A stretch of 30,007 nucleotides of DNA, from contig JAEDDX010000029.1 of the NCBI GenBank assembly GCA_016293615.1, forward strand, positions 1 through 30,007. The letters are read 5' to 3'. Made by a program: the position numbers and the translations under genes. Positions 7,836-16,597 of the stretch are shown piece by piece; the stretch's first letter is position 1, and every line of letters starts with the position of its first letter. Below the pieces are notes generated by a model, which made no database searches, was not told the DNA's origin, and worked only from the letters and a program-made list of their open reading frames with translations. The stretch is from Acetatifactor sp. (lineage in GTDB: Bacteria > Bacillota > Clostridia > Lachnospirales > Lachnospiraceae).

Positions 7836-9200
7836 ATGAAGCAGAAAACAATCAGTCGAGAGGAGCTGTTTGAGAAAAGTCCGGTCTGGACGGCCATATT
7901 TACCCTGACGATACCGATGATCATCAGTTCTCTTGTGGCAATGATCTATAATCTGTCAGATACCTTTTTTGTGGGCGTCCTGAATGATTCGGTGCAGAAT
8001 GCGGCGATTACGCTGACTGCACCTGCGATGACACTGTTCTACGGTATTACCAATCTGTTTGGCATCGGGGCTTCGAGCCTGATGAGCCGAAGCATGGGAC
8101 AAAAGGATTTTGAAACGGTTAAGAGAGCGTCGGCTACAGGTATATATCTCGCCCTGATCGGTGCGATCGCACTGTCGGCAGTCACCCTCATTTTCAACAG
8201 CCCCACCCTACAGTTGCTCGGCACGGATGAGATCACTTTTCAGGCCACGAAGGACTACCTGTTCTGGACGGTATGTCTGGGTTCGGTCCCCGGTATTATG
8301 AGTATCATGTTCAGCTACCTGCTGCGCGCGGAGGGCCGATCCCTGCAGGCGGGCATCGGTCAGATAAGCGGCTGTCTTTTGAACATTATACTTGACCCGT
8401 TCTTTATTCTGCCGTTTGGACTCAACCTGGGTGCCGCAGGAGCCGGACTTGCAACCTTTCTTGCAAATTGTGTGGCCTGTACCTATTTTCTGCTGTTGAT
8501 CTGCAGGGAAAAGGGCAATACCTATGTGTGTATCGATCCCGCCTTTGTCACATTCAAAAGGTATGTCCTGAGCAATATTTTCATTGTGGGAATCCCGGGA
8601 GTATTTCAAAATGTATTAAATGTCATGAGTATGACGATCCTGAACAATATCGTGGCGGGGTATGGGGCGGATGTAGTTGCCGCGGTCGGAATTGCCAACA
8701 AAATCAACCAGCTGCCGATTCAGATCGTCTTCGGCTTTACCCAGGGTGTCATGCCCCTGATTGGCTATAACTTCGCGGCTGAGAATTTTCCCCGCATGAA
8801 GGAAACCATCAGGAAGACCTATGTGGTGACCTTGTCGGCGCTTCTTGGTATTCTGGTTTTGTTCAATGCGGCAGGACAGCCGATCGTGAGATTTTTCATG
8901 GACAATGATGAAATCGTCAGGACCGGCGCATGGTTCCTAAGCGGCTTTGGCATCAGCCTTCCCTTTATGTGTATCGATTTCATGGTGGTCGGCATCACGC
9001 AGGCGTTTGGAATGGGCAGACCGGCCTTGGTGTTTTCTTTCCTGCGAAAGGTATTTCTCGAGATTCCCCTGATTTTGATACTGAACGCAGCGGCAGGGGT
9101 GATGGGCATCGCATACGCCCAGTGTGCAACTGAAATCATGATGGCAGTCATTGCCTTGTTTGTGCAGCGCTCCATTTTGAAGCACAGAGCGAAAGCATAA
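7836..9200 (+). CDS. MATE family multidrug/sodium antiporter
   Basis: A 454-residue polytopic membrane protein of the usual length and about 12 membrane segments. MATE family sequence is clear in the N-terminal half, for example PMIISSLVAMIYNLSDTFF and GIGASSLMSRSMGQKD, with the second half repeating the fold (QIVFGFTQGVMPLIGYNF). It exports cationic or aromatic compounds using a sodium or proton gradient. The substrate cannot be told from sequence. It starts 31 nt after the GGDEF gene with GGAAGTG as ribosome binding site. A truncated paralogue sits at 25615-26022, nearly identical in protein over the first 128 residues but differing at many synonymous sites. Confidence 0.92.
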   Translation: MKQKTISREELFEKSPVWTAIFTLTIPMIISSLVAMIYNLSDTFFVGVLNDSVQNAAITLTAPAMTLFYGITNLFGIGASSLMSRSMGQKDFETVKRASATGIYLALIGAIALSAVTLIFNSPTLQLLGTDEITFQATKDYLFWTVCLGSVPGIMSIMFSYLLRAEGRSLQAGIGQISGCLLNIILDPFFILPFGLNLGAAGAGLATFLANCVACTYFLLLICREKGNTYVCIDPAFVTFKRYVLSNIFIVGIPGVFQNVLNVMSMTILNNIVAGYGADVVAAVGIANKINQLPIQIVFGFTQGVMPLIGYNFAAENFPRMKETIRKTYVVTLSALLGILVLFNAAGQPIVRFFMDNDEIVRTGAWFLSGFGISLPFMCIDFMVVGITQAFGMGRPALVFSFLRKVFLEIPLILILNAAAGVMGIAYAQCATEIMMAVIALFVQRSILKHRAKA

Positions 9201-9204
9201 AAAT

Positions 9205-9252
9205 AACGCGGTAGCGTCGGAACGGATCCGTCCGTTCCAATGCTACCGCGTT
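9205..9252. terminator. Long hairpin terminator after the MATE gene
   Basis: AACGCGGTAGC (9205-9215) pairs with GCTACCGCGTT (9242-9252), and inside it GGAACGGA (9219-9226) pairs with TCCGTTCC (9231-9238). It starts 4 nt after the stop codon. With A-rich and short T-rich flanks it could act in both directions between the MATE gene and the leftward gene that ends at 9367. Confidence 0.75.
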
Positions 9253-9366
9253 TGCGCATCGCAGAGTATTGCACAGGGGAAGCAGACATTGGGAACATCG
9301 CTCAATCCATGGGCGCCGGCACATGATGATGCTCACCCCGGTGGATCATGTCGGAACTCCTTTCAT

Positions 9367-10287
9367 TCAGTGATTGGCCATTTTGCACAACTCAGCCAGC
9401 ATCTTGGGAAGTTCGGTCTCCATATTCTCGTCGGTGAACTGACAGGTTCCGACTTTTTTATGGCCGCCGCCGTTGTACTTTAACATCAGACTGCCGACAT
9501 TGACATCGCTTGTTCTGTTTAAGATGCTGTAACCGACAGCAGCAGAGCAGCCCTTGCCGCCGCGGCCGCTGACGATCCATGCGGAGATATTCTGCTCGGG
9601 GAACATGCTGTAGATCATGAAACGGTTGCCGGTGTAGATAGGATCAACGCCGCGCAGGTCGGAGATGATCACATTACCTTCCACACGGGTGTGCTCGGTG
9701 ACCATCTTCTTGAACTTCTCCGTCTGCTCGTTGTATACCTCAATACGCTCCTGCACATCGGAGAGTGCAAGAATCTCCTCGGTAGACATGGTACGGCACG
9801 CGTTCATGAGCTTCTCCATCAACTGATAGTTGGAGATAGTGAACTGTCTCCAACGGCCCAGGCCGGTGCGGGGATCCATCAGGAAACCAACCAGAATCCA
9901 GCCGGTGGGATTTAACACCTCGTCGATGGTAAGGTTGCCGGAGTCCACCTTGTCAACTGCTTCCATCATATCGTCAAACTGGGGGAAACGCTCCCTGCCG
10001 CCGTAGTACTCATAAATAATTCTTGCGCAGGAAGGCGTGATGCGGCTTTCACCCTTGTACTTCCCGGCCAGCTGCAGTCTCTCATGCTCACTGGAGTGAT
10101 GATCAAACCACAGACCGCACCCTTCTACATAGGGTACATTGGCAAGGCAGTCATTTTCATTTATTTCCACAAGACCATCCTGCAAATCCTTCGGATGTGC
10201 GAATTTCCAACTGTCAATAATGCCGGCTTCCATCAATAAAGCACCGCAAGCCAGACCGTCAAAATCAGAACGTGTTACTAGTCTCAT
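9367..10287 (-). CDS. DHH family phosphoesterase
   Basis: A 306-residue protein of the DHH/DHHA1 superfamily, manganese-dependent enzymes that cleave phosphodiester or phosphoanhydride bonds. Motif I is RSDFDGLACG near the N-terminus. FDHHSSEHER is the name-giving DHH motif, VDKVDSGNLT carries a further metal ligand, and the C-terminal YNGGGHKKVG is the substrate-binding GGGH of DHHA1. Relatives are often annotated as exopolyphosphatase-like; nanoRNase (NrnA-type) activity is an alternative. I chose the start at 10287 because a GGGAGGG ribosome binding site lies just upstream. An in-frame start 84 nt earlier has none. It is transcribed alone from its own promoter. Confidence 0.85.
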   Translation of the reverse strand: MRLVTRSDFDGLACGALLMEAGIIDSWKFAHPKDLQDGLVEINENDCLANVPYVEGCGLWFDHHSSEHERLQLAGKYKGESRITPSCARIIYEYYGGRERFPQFDDMMEAVDKVDSGNLTIDEVLNPTGWILVGFLMDPRTGLGRWRQFTISNYQLMEKLMNACRTMSTEEILALSDVQERIEVYNEQTEKFKKMVTEHTRVEGNVIISDLRGVDPIYTGNRFMIYSMFPEQNISAWIVSGRGGKGCSAAVGYSILNRTSDVNVGSLMLKYNGGGHKKVGTCQFTDENMETELPKMLAELCKMANH

Positions 10288-10369
10288 TGGTAGACCCTCC
10301 CTATATGTTTCGTATGGCTCTCTTAAACCCGCAGACCGCACATGCGCAATCAGCAGGTAACCTGAATAC

Positions 10370-10398
10370 ATTATACCATAACCCCTATTTTCTTACAA
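10370..10398 (-). promoter_or_regulatory. Promoter of the DHH phosphoesterase gene
   Basis: On the minus strand: -35 TTGTAA (10398-10393), a 17-nt spacer, and -10 TATAAT (10375-10370) with the TGn extension. It leaves an 80-nt leader before the start at 10287. Confidence 0.7.
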
Positions 10399-10504
10399 TG
10401 TTCTTATTTGTCAGACGATTGATTTCTTGCCCTCTTTTGGAGATTCATTCAAGAGTCCCGCGATATGCATACAGTTGTCCGCAACAGGTTAAGAACCATC
10501 CCTG

Positions 10505-11338
10505 TCAGATCAGACGGTCAAGCACCTGATGATCGGCAGCATTTTTGAACCGGACAACCATATCGTCAATCGCATAGGAAAGATACTCCATGAGGTCTTT
10601 GTCATTTTCACAGTGCTTTTCTGTGAACAGTTTCAGTAACATTTCCAGGCGCTTTCTGATATCCTCTGACGGAGTCTGCCGAAACAAAGCGCGGATATAG
10701 GAATAATCTGCCGCTTCTAACTGAAACTCCGTCAGGTTTTTTCCTGCCAACAGATGTCCTGTGACATAGATGAAAACCGTTTCACAGATATTTTCGATGG
10801 ATTCCTGCCAACGGCTGTTGTTTTTGGACAGTATGTTCCTGATATAGTCCGCAGGGAACAGTTTTAAAAATTTCTGCTCCAAGGCAATGCACTGCATAAA
10901 CGCATAGATTTTATCGATTCCCGTATATTCCGAAATGTCTCTCAGCACGGGATAGTCGAGAGTCAGAATCGTATTTTGCGGCTCAAATCGTATATCATAC
11001 CATTTGAAGAATTCGGGTATGCCTTTCACAAAGGTATCGTACAGGCATTGGTTTTCATAGTGGCAAAAATCCGACAGCATCCCATTGTAGCGTTTCAGCG
11101 CCTCTTCGGTCTTTTCTTTCACATATTCCGCGCCGATATCATACGCTTTCTGTGCCGGTATTCTTTCGGACAATACGGGCAGACCGGCATATTTCTCCTG
11201 CAGTTTTGCAATACAGTACAGGACTGCTCCCATCAGCTGTTCTGCCGTTTCGTATGTGACAGAGGTGCTTTCATGCCCTGTATACTTTTCCGCCAGCTTT
11301 CTCACAACCGGCACCAGTTCTTCCATTTCATAGTCCAT
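10505..11338 (-). CDS. Conserved uncharacterised protein, DUF6179-like
   Basis: A 277-residue, mostly helical, soluble-looking protein without signal peptide or membrane segment. I believe it belongs to the DUF6179 family of Clostridia, which is usually found next to a DUF6323 gene as here. This rests on memory of family pairing, not on a search. No catalytic motif is visible. It begins 4 nt after the stop of the upstream gene, using the GGAGG at the end of that gene, so the two are translationally coupled and probably act together. No clear terminator was seen downstream. Confidence 0.7.
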   Translation of the reverse strand: MDYEMEELVPVVRKLAEKYTGHESTSVTYETAEQLMGAVLYCIAKLQEKYAGLPVLSERIPAQKAYDIGAEYVKEKTEEALKRYNGMLSDFCHYENQCLYDTFVKGIPEFFKWYDIRFEPQNTILTLDYPVLRDISEYTGIDKIYAFMQCIALEQKFLKLFPADYIRNILSKNNSRWQESIENICETVFIYVTGHLLAGKNLTEFQLEAADYSYIRALFRQTPSEDIRKRLEMLLKLFTEKHCENDKDLMEYLSYAIDDMVVRFKNAADHQVLDRLI

Positions 11339-11342
11339 TTTG

Positions 11343-11879
11343 TTACCTCCAGCAAAGTTCCTTTAGGGCTTCGAGGTACAATGCATGGTCCCATCTTTTG
11401 ACAATGTCGAATTTAGTATATTCTCCGTACCCGTTCGAACCTTGATATCCGTCATATCCGGCGCGGATCGCTTCTGCAAAGCCGGCAAGACAGGTGCTCT
11501 TCAGATAGTCCGTATCGCCAAAGCATATATGCTCGAACAGTTCTTTCATGAGATGCAAAAGTTCATCATCTGTAATCTCATCCAGCATCTCATTCTTATA
11601 CAGATAAAAGATTTCCTGCAGCCGAATGATGGTCTCTGCATAATTGCTTTGCTGGATAAAAGCCGAATCACAGAATTCATAGATGATTTTAGGCGTAATA
11701 CTTTCCCCAAACTCGATTCTCTTTTGTTCTGCCAAAGTATGCTTCCTCTCCGCTAAAATCAATTCGGCGTCCTGCTTCGTTAAGGAAAGCCCAAACTGTT
11801 TTGTTGCTTCATTTGTCTTGATCACTTCGCTGAGTTGTGTTTGCTCCTGCAAAAGAATCATCCAGTCCCTGCTCATCAT
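11343..11879 (-). CDS. Conserved uncharacterised protein, DUF6323-like
   Basis: A 178-residue protein with a charged, helical N-terminal half (LILAERKHTLAEQKRIEFG) and a C-terminal part rich in aromatic residues. It looks cytosolic. It resembles DUF6323, a family I associate with the adjacent DUF6179 gene; function is unknown. AGGGGAGG precedes a double ATG. The first (11879) gives 5-nt spacing and the second (11876) 8-nt, and either could be used. It is the first gene of a leftward two-gene unit with its own promoter. Confidence 0.7.
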   Translation of the reverse strand: MMSRDWMILLQEQTQLSEVIKTNEATKQFGLSLTKQDAELILAERKHTLAEQKRIEFGESITPKIIYEFCDSAFIQQSNYAETIIRLQEIFYLYKNEMLDEITDDELLHLMKELFEHICFGDTDYLKSTCLAGFAEAIRAGYDGYQGSNGYGEYTKFDIVKRWDHALYLEALKELCWR

Positions 11880-11908
11880 GAAGTCCTCCCCTTATGTATC
11901 AAAAAGTG

Positions 11909-11937
11909 ATTATAGCATTTGGATTTTTCGATTGAAA
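11909..11937 (-). promoter_or_regulatory. Promoter of the DUF6323/DUF6179 unit
   Basis: Minus strand: -10 TATAAT (11914-11909), a 17-nt spacer and a weak -35 TTTCAA (11937-11932). The transcript start would lie about 25 nt before the start codon. Confidence 0.5.
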
Positions 11938-11940
11938 GTC

Positions 11941-11969
11941 TTGTTTTTTGGACGATTTTGTGGTAATAT
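11941..11969 (+). promoter_or_regulatory. Possible rightward promoter facing a hairpin
   Basis: TTGTTT (11941-11946), a 17-nt spacer, and TAATAT (11964-11969) preceded by TGG, an extended -10. Transcription would start at about 11976, exactly at the base of the hairpin at 11977-12012. Any transcript would therefore be very short unless the hairpin fails to terminate. Confidence 0.35.
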
Positions 11970-11976
11970 AACAATG

Positions 11977-12012
11977 AAAAAAGGGAACAATTTTTGAGTT
12001 GTTCCCTTTTTT
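11977..12012. terminator. 14-bp perfect hairpin with A- and T-tracts (bidirectional)
   Basis: The arm at 11977-11990 (six A then GGGAACAA) pairs perfectly with 11999-12012, which ends in six T. It has terminator form on both strands but lies between divergent genes, where neither neighbour needs one. It could be left over from a lost gene or insulate the two sides. Confidence 0.6.
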
Positions 12013-12142
12013 GATACCAAAAACTTTCCGTGATCGATTATCGTTGGTCTGCAGGAGCGTGATCGCTCAGGTGCATTCCTTGGTTTAGGGGAATTGAAAG
12101 CCGCCAGAGTGCACAAAAAATGACCAAGTATTTTAAAGTTCA

Positions 12143-12179
12143 TTGACCAATTGAGGAAAACTTTGTTATAATCTATAAT
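12143..12179 (+). promoter_or_regulatory. Overlapping promoters of the pilT-like gene
   Basis: TTGACC (12143-12148) with an 18-nt spacer to TATAAT (12167-12172), and TTGAGG (12151-12156) with a 17-nt spacer to a second TATAAT (12174-12179). Either gives a leader of about 60 nt before ATG 12247. The rest of 12013-12246 holds no convincing gene. Confidence 0.7.
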
Positions 12180-12246
12180 GTTCAGGTATATGATAAACCG
12201 AACAGGGAAGAGGTTCATAGCAAAATAATACAAAGGGGGACATCTC

Positions 12247-13293
12247 ATGGAATTAAAACAGATTATCGATTGGGCGTTACAGGAAAACTGCTCTGACATT
12301 CACCTTACGGTAGGTACACATATCGCGGTCAGAAAATTTGGCACATTGGAGATTATGCCCTGGGAAGTGACTCCCTTTGAGTGCCAGAAGATGATTTATT
12401 CCGTACTGGATACAAAGCAGGCTGATTATCTGGAAGCAGGTAACGATCTGGATATCGGCTATATGTATGAGGACGGTATCCGTATCAGAGCCAATATATA
12501 CCACCAGAGAAACAATCTTGCGGCAAGCATCCGTCTGCTGCGTCAGGAAATACCGACCTTTGAGGAATTGGGACTTCCTCCGGTCATTAAGAATCTGGCA
12601 GAATTACCCAGAGGTCTCGTGCTGGTAACCGGTCCTACCGGATGCGGTAAATCCACGACACTGGCGTCCATTGTAGACTATATTAACAAGAGTCTGCCGA
12701 AGCATATCATGACCATCGAGGACCCTATTGAGTATGTGTATCCCCACAACAAGGCAATGATTCATCAGAGAGAGCTGGGCAAGGATGTCAACAGCTTTGC
12801 CGGTGCGCTGCGTTCTGCACTGCGTGAGGATCCGGACATCATTCTGGTAGGAGAAATGCGTGACTACGAAACGATTTCCGCAGCGATTTCCGCAGCAGAA
12901 ACGGGACATCTGGTGCTTGCTACCCTGCATACGACCAGTGCGGCGCAGACCGTGGAAAGAATCATAGACGCCTGCCCGCTGGAGGGACAAAATCAGCTGC
13001 GCTCTCAGATTTCCAATGTTCTGAAGGGCGTTGTGACCCAGCACCTGCTTCCTCTTGCAAACGGCACGGGCAGAATTGTTGCAACAGAAGTTATGGTAGC
13101 GAATGCCGCAATCAGCAATCTGATTCGTGAGAACAAAACCTTGCAGATTCCCAACGCAATCCAGGCCGGCAAGAAGGAAGGAATGCATACCTTGAACGAT
13201 AGTCTGGTTGAACTGGTGCATGCTTACAAGATTACAAGAGAAGATGCATTGAGCGTTTCCAACAATCCTGCCAGCATCGAAAACCTAATCTAG
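12247..13293 (+). CDS. pilT: PilT-like type IV pilus retraction ATPase
   Basis: A 348-residue hexameric secretion-type ATPase of the GspE/PilT family. Residues 1-100 form the PAS-like N-terminal domain. The ATPase core shows Walker A GPTGCGKST (129-137), the Asp box IMTIEDPIEYVY (154-165), Walker B DPDIILVGEMRD (195-206) and the His box GHLVLATLHT (220-229). The C-terminal AISNLIRENKT (288-298) corresponds to the AIRNLIRE motif that marks PilT rather than PilB. It would disassemble pili and power twitching. A strong ribosome binding site (AAGGGGGA) precedes ATG 12247. No pilin, PilB, PilC or PilM gene is nearby, so it is a lone gene here and works with parts encoded elsewhere. Confidence 0.9.
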   Translation: MELKQIIDWALQENCSDIHLTVGTHIAVRKFGTLEIMPWEVTPFECQKMIYSVLDTKQADYLEAGNDLDIGYMYEDGIRIRANIYHQRNNLAASIRLLRQEIPTFEELGLPPVIKNLAELPRGLVLVTGPTGCGKSTTLASIVDYINKSLPKHIMTIEDPIEYVYPHNKAMIHQRELGKDVNSFAGALRSALREDPDIILVGEMRDYETISAAISAAETGHLVLATLHTTSAAQTVERIIDACPLEGQNQLRSQISNVLKGVVTQHLLPLANGTGRIVATEVMVANAAISNLIRENKTLQIPNAIQAGKKEGMHTLNDSLVELVHAYKITREDALSVSNNPASIENLI

Positions 13294-13315
13294 CATATAG
13301 AGAAATGTGTTACAT

Positions 13316-13351
13316 GCACCCTGAAAACCGGAAGGTCTTTGGGGTGCTTTT
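13316..13351 (+). terminator. Terminator of the pilT-like gene
   Basis: GCACCC (13316-13321) pairs with GGGTGC (13342-13347). A second stem, AAAACC/GGTCTT with one mismatch, is closed by a GGAA tetraloop, and TTTT follows. The remaining sequence to 13490 shows no convincing gene. Confidence 0.75.
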
Positions 13352-13499
13352 CTTTCACAATTCTGCAGCTAAACAGAGAGGAAGAACTGGCAGACTGGAT
13401 GCAGGACAGTGAAGCATAGGCAATGAAACCGGGACAGACCTGTTTTCTTAGGATTCCGACGGCAGGGCAGCCTAATAAGAATTCTTTGCGGAGGAATGT

Positions 13500-16400
13500 A
13501 TGAATACAGTATGCAGAGATATTTTCAGAGCGATACATGAGAATAAATGGTTGAGCATCGAGTACAAAAATAAGCAGGAAGAGGTTACAAAGTACTGGAT
13601 TGGAATCATTGGGGTAAACCCTGCAAAAAGAATGCTTGAAGTGGAAGGCTTGCATCTGGGACAGCTCGCGACAACAAAGCTGAACATCTATGTGGATTCG
13701 ATCCTTTCCTCAAATGTTGTGGAGGGTTCCTATTTTGAAACGAAGGAGTCGCTGAAAGAAGACATTCAGCTGAATCAACAGAAGTATGTCGCATTGTTCC
13801 AGAATGTCTCCAACCTGAAAATTCTGAATTATTATGCTCACTGTAACAAGATGGATTCTGTGCCATATAAAACAGAGTATAGTTTGATTCAGCGCTTTGA
13901 CGCCGATTGCATCAAAAGAGGAGATTACCACCTGACACCCGGACAATTTCGGGAGATTGTGACAAGCTTTCAATATGGAAGCACAAGCAGTGTACAGAAC
14001 AAACACCTAAAGCAATTGGCATTGAATGTGTTAAGTGTTCCGATGAAGCAGGGGCTCTATGTTCTGGCTTATCGGGTATTGCAGCTGGATGTCATGAAGC
14101 AGTGCCTCAGACCGGCTCAGGAAATCACAATCTGTACAGAGTTTACAATTGACGGTACCGCTCAGAGTATTCGTAAGTTCTTAGATGCAGATGACTATGA
14201 ATTGCTGAATGACTTTGAAAAGAATGTAGAACTGATCAAGGACAGAATCACGGAGTGCAATTCCCATGTCAAAGGTGTGGACGACATGCCTTATCTGATT
14301 GCAATCGGACGAGATATTGTTCTGGACCTGCACGAGGAATACAAGGCAATTGATGATATGTTCCAACAGGATAAAGTAACAGCACCTGTGAGGGCATTTT
14401 TTGGAAATCTGGTACAAGAGCCGGCCAGCAGAAAAGTGTTTCCCATTGCTTTGCTCAATCAACAGATCAATCTGGATCAGTTACTGGCAATCCACAACGC
14501 CATGAAGTATCCGTTAGCTTATATTCAGGGACCGCCGGGTACCGGTAAGACCAACACGATCGTAAATACATTGGTCACCGCCTTTTTCAATGACCAGACT
14601 GTCCTGTTTGTGTCCTATAACAACCATCCAATCGATGGCGTCTGTGAAAAACTGCAGCATATTTCGAACGGCAGCAAGGGAGAGATACCTTTCCCCATCA
14701 TTCGTCTCGGAAATGATGAAAAGGTAGCCGAAGCACTGGACTACATAGGGAAGTTATACAATAACACCAGAAATATCAATATATTCGAGGGAACCCTGGA
14801 AAGAAGAAAGTCTGATAAAATAGACAGAACAAGAGAATTAACTGCGCTGTTGCAGGAGTATGAGGAGCGATTGAAGCTGCTTGAAACGAAGGAAGCAATA
14901 TTAAGCCTGATGGAGTCAAATAAGCATCTGACTTTTCAAACACAACTGCAGGGGGTACAGCTTGCCCGGGTGGAGGAGAAAATCAATCGGACCAGAGAGT
15001 TTACAAATGAGGAAGCGCTTGCACTGATCATGGAGGATGAGGAGACTTTTCGGAGCTATCTTTACTATGCCTCGGCGAAGTGTATCAAACGCTTACAGGA
15101 ACCCAAAAATGCGGATCTTTTGGATATTGTCACAATGCAGGACCCGGAGAAGAAGGTAAAGGCATTTAATGAGTACCTGCGCAAGGATGAGAATCTGAAG
15201 AAATTTCAAAGAATCTTTCCCATCATTGCAACGACTTCCATTTCATCTCATAAGGTCGGAACACCCGGAGTACACTTTGACATGGTGGTCATGGACGAAG
15301 CCAGTCAGGGAAATGTTGCAACTTCACTGGTTCCTATCCTTCGGGGGGAAAGCCTGATGCTCGTAGGGGATCCGCAGCAGCTGAATCCCGTCATTTTACT
15401 GAATCAGGTGGACAATCTGAAACTGCGGAGAATGTACCAGATCACAGACGAATATGATTATATCAACAACTCGATTTACAAAGTCTTTCTGGCATGTGAT
15501 TCTGTCAGCAGAGAGATCCTACTAAGTCACCATTACAGATGCCACAGGAAGATCATTCAGTTTAACAATCAGAAATATTATAACTCAAGACTGAAAATCT
15601 GCAGTCAGAGCAAATCGGACAAACCATTGGTTTATCTGAATATTCCGGGAAATAAGACATACTACAAAAATACGGCACCGCTCGAGGTGGAAGAGATTGT
15701 GCGGTATGCTTCTATGCATAAAGACAAGAGCATCGGAGTGATTACGCCGTTTACCAATCAAAAGGAATTGATTCATCAGCAGCTGAAAGAAAAGGGTCTG
15801 GAACATGTAACCTGTGGGACGGTTCATGCGTTCCAGGGAGATGAGAAGGATGTTGTGTTATTCTCCCTTGCCCTGACTGCGCAAACAGGCAAGGGTACCT
15901 ATGGCTGGCTGAAAAACAACAAGGAACTGATCAATGTGGCTGTGTCCAGAGCAAAGGAGCAGTTGATTGTTTTATCCAGCGACAAGGAATTGGAACGCCT
16001 GCACGATCAATCCAATGATGATGATCTGTATGAACTTGTCCAATATGTAAAGCATAATGGACAGGCTGTGGTGACACCAAAAACACATTCTTCCCGTGCA
16101 CTGGGTATCAAGCCATACAGTACGGAAACCGAACAGGCTTTTCTGGAGAATCTGAACCACGCTCTGGACAATGTCCTGAATACCAATCATAAGTGTATTG
16201 TCCAAAAGGAAGTGAGCATAGCGCATGTTTTTCAGGATAACTACAGTTACAATGACTTATTCTATACAGGGCGATTTGATTTTGTTGTCTATGAAAGACA
16301 GCCCGGAACCAAGATTGACATTCCGATCCTTGCAATTGAACTGGACGGCAGAGAGCATCAGGAAAACAGCGTCGTGATGGAGAGGGACAGGAAGAAGAAT

Positions 16401-16511
16401 CTAATCTGCAAACAGCACGGATTCGAACTGATTCGCATAGAGAATTCTTATGCGAGACGCTATCAGTTTATGAAGGATATTCTGATGAAATACTTTGCGA
16501 GCGTGAGATAA
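13500..16511 (+). CDS. WYL domain-SF1 helicase-PD-(D/E)XK nuclease fusion
   Basis: A 1003-residue single-chain protein. Residues about 1-80 look like a WYL domain (AIHENKWLSIEYKN at the start), which often binds nucleic acid or ligands in defence regulators. The UPF1-like SF1 helicase core spans about 330-830: Walker A GPPGTGKT (344-351), DEAS (599-602), GDPQQLNP (623-630), HHYRCH (677-682), HAFQGDEKDVV (776-786) and VAVSRAKEQ (813-821). A helical, coiled-coil-like insert lies at about 430-560. The C-terminus resembles DUF2726: RFDFVV (D927), AIELDG (E947, D949) and RDRKK (K965/K966) form a nuclease active site. ATG 13500 follows GAGG. It stands alone between a terminator and the merR promoter. 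The role is probably DNA or RNA surveillance; antiviral defence is inference. Confidence 0.85.
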   Translation: MNTVCRDIFRAIHENKWLSIEYKNKQEEVTKYWIGIIGVNPAKRMLEVEGLHLGQLATTKLNIYVDSILSSNVVEGSYFETKESLKEDIQLNQQKYVALFQNVSNLKILNYYAHCNKMDSVPYKTEYSLIQRFDADCIKRGDYHLTPGQFREIVTSFQYGSTSSVQNKHLKQLALNVLSVPMKQGLYVLAYRVLQLDVMKQCLRPAQEITICTEFTIDGTAQSIRKFLDADDYELLNDFEKNVELIKDRITECNSHVKGVDDMPYLIAIGRDIVLDLHEEYKAIDDMFQQDKVTAPVRAFFGNLVQEPASRKVFPIALLNQQINLDQLLAIHNAMKYPLAYIQGPPGTGKTNTIVNTLVTAFFNDQTVLFVSYNNHPIDGVCEKLQHISNGSKGEIPFPIIRLGNDEKVAEALDYIGKLYNNTRNINIFEGTLERRKSDKIDRTRELTALLQEYEERLKLLETKEAILSLMESNKHLTFQTQLQGVQLARVEEKINRTREFTNEEALALIMEDEETFRSYLYYASAKCIKRLQEPKNADLLDIVTMQDPEKKVKAFNEYLRKDENLKKFQRIFPIIATTSISSHKVGTPGVHFDMVVMDEASQGNVATSLVPILRGESLMLVGDPQQLNPVILLNQVDNLKLRRMYQITDEYDYINNSIYKVFLACDSVSREILLSHHYRCHRKIIQFNNQKYYNSRLKICSQSKSDKPLVYLNIPGNKTYYKNTAPLEVEEIVRYASMHKDKSIGVITPFTNQKELIHQQLKEKGLEHVTCGTVHAFQGDEKDVVLFSLALTAQTGKGTYGWLKNNKELINVAVSRAKEQLIVLSSDKELERLHDQSNDDDLYELVQYVKHNGQAVVTPKTHSSRALGIKPYSTETEQAFLENLNHALDNVLNTNHKCIVQKEVSIAHVFQDNYSYNDLFYTGRFDFVVYERQPGTKIDIPILAIELDGREHQENSVVMERDRKKNLICKQHGFELIRIENSYARRYQFMKDILMKYFASVR

Positions 16512-16535
16512 ACGGAACTTTTTGCAGAAGCGGGC

Positions 16536-16567
16536 TTGACTCTCCCCTATAGGGGAGCATATATAAT
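16536..16567 (+). promoter_or_regulatory. MerR-type promoter with palindromic operator
   Basis: TTGACT (16536-16541) and TATAAT (16562-16567) are separated by 20 nt, longer than the normal 17. The spacer contains a perfect 16-bp palindrome, CTCCCCTATAGGGGAG (16542-16557). A long spacer with a central dyad is the hallmark of promoters that MerR-family proteins activate by underwinding DNA. The merR gene starts 31 nt downstream, so it most likely controls itself and the overlapping uvrA-like gene. Confidence 0.85.
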
Positions 16568-16597
16568 CCTTCCACAGAGGAAAAAGGAGGATTTATT

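Noticed and set aside
11910..12299. Minus-strand frame across the pilT upstream region
   Set aside because: It covers promoters and a terminator hairpin and shows no protein-like composition.
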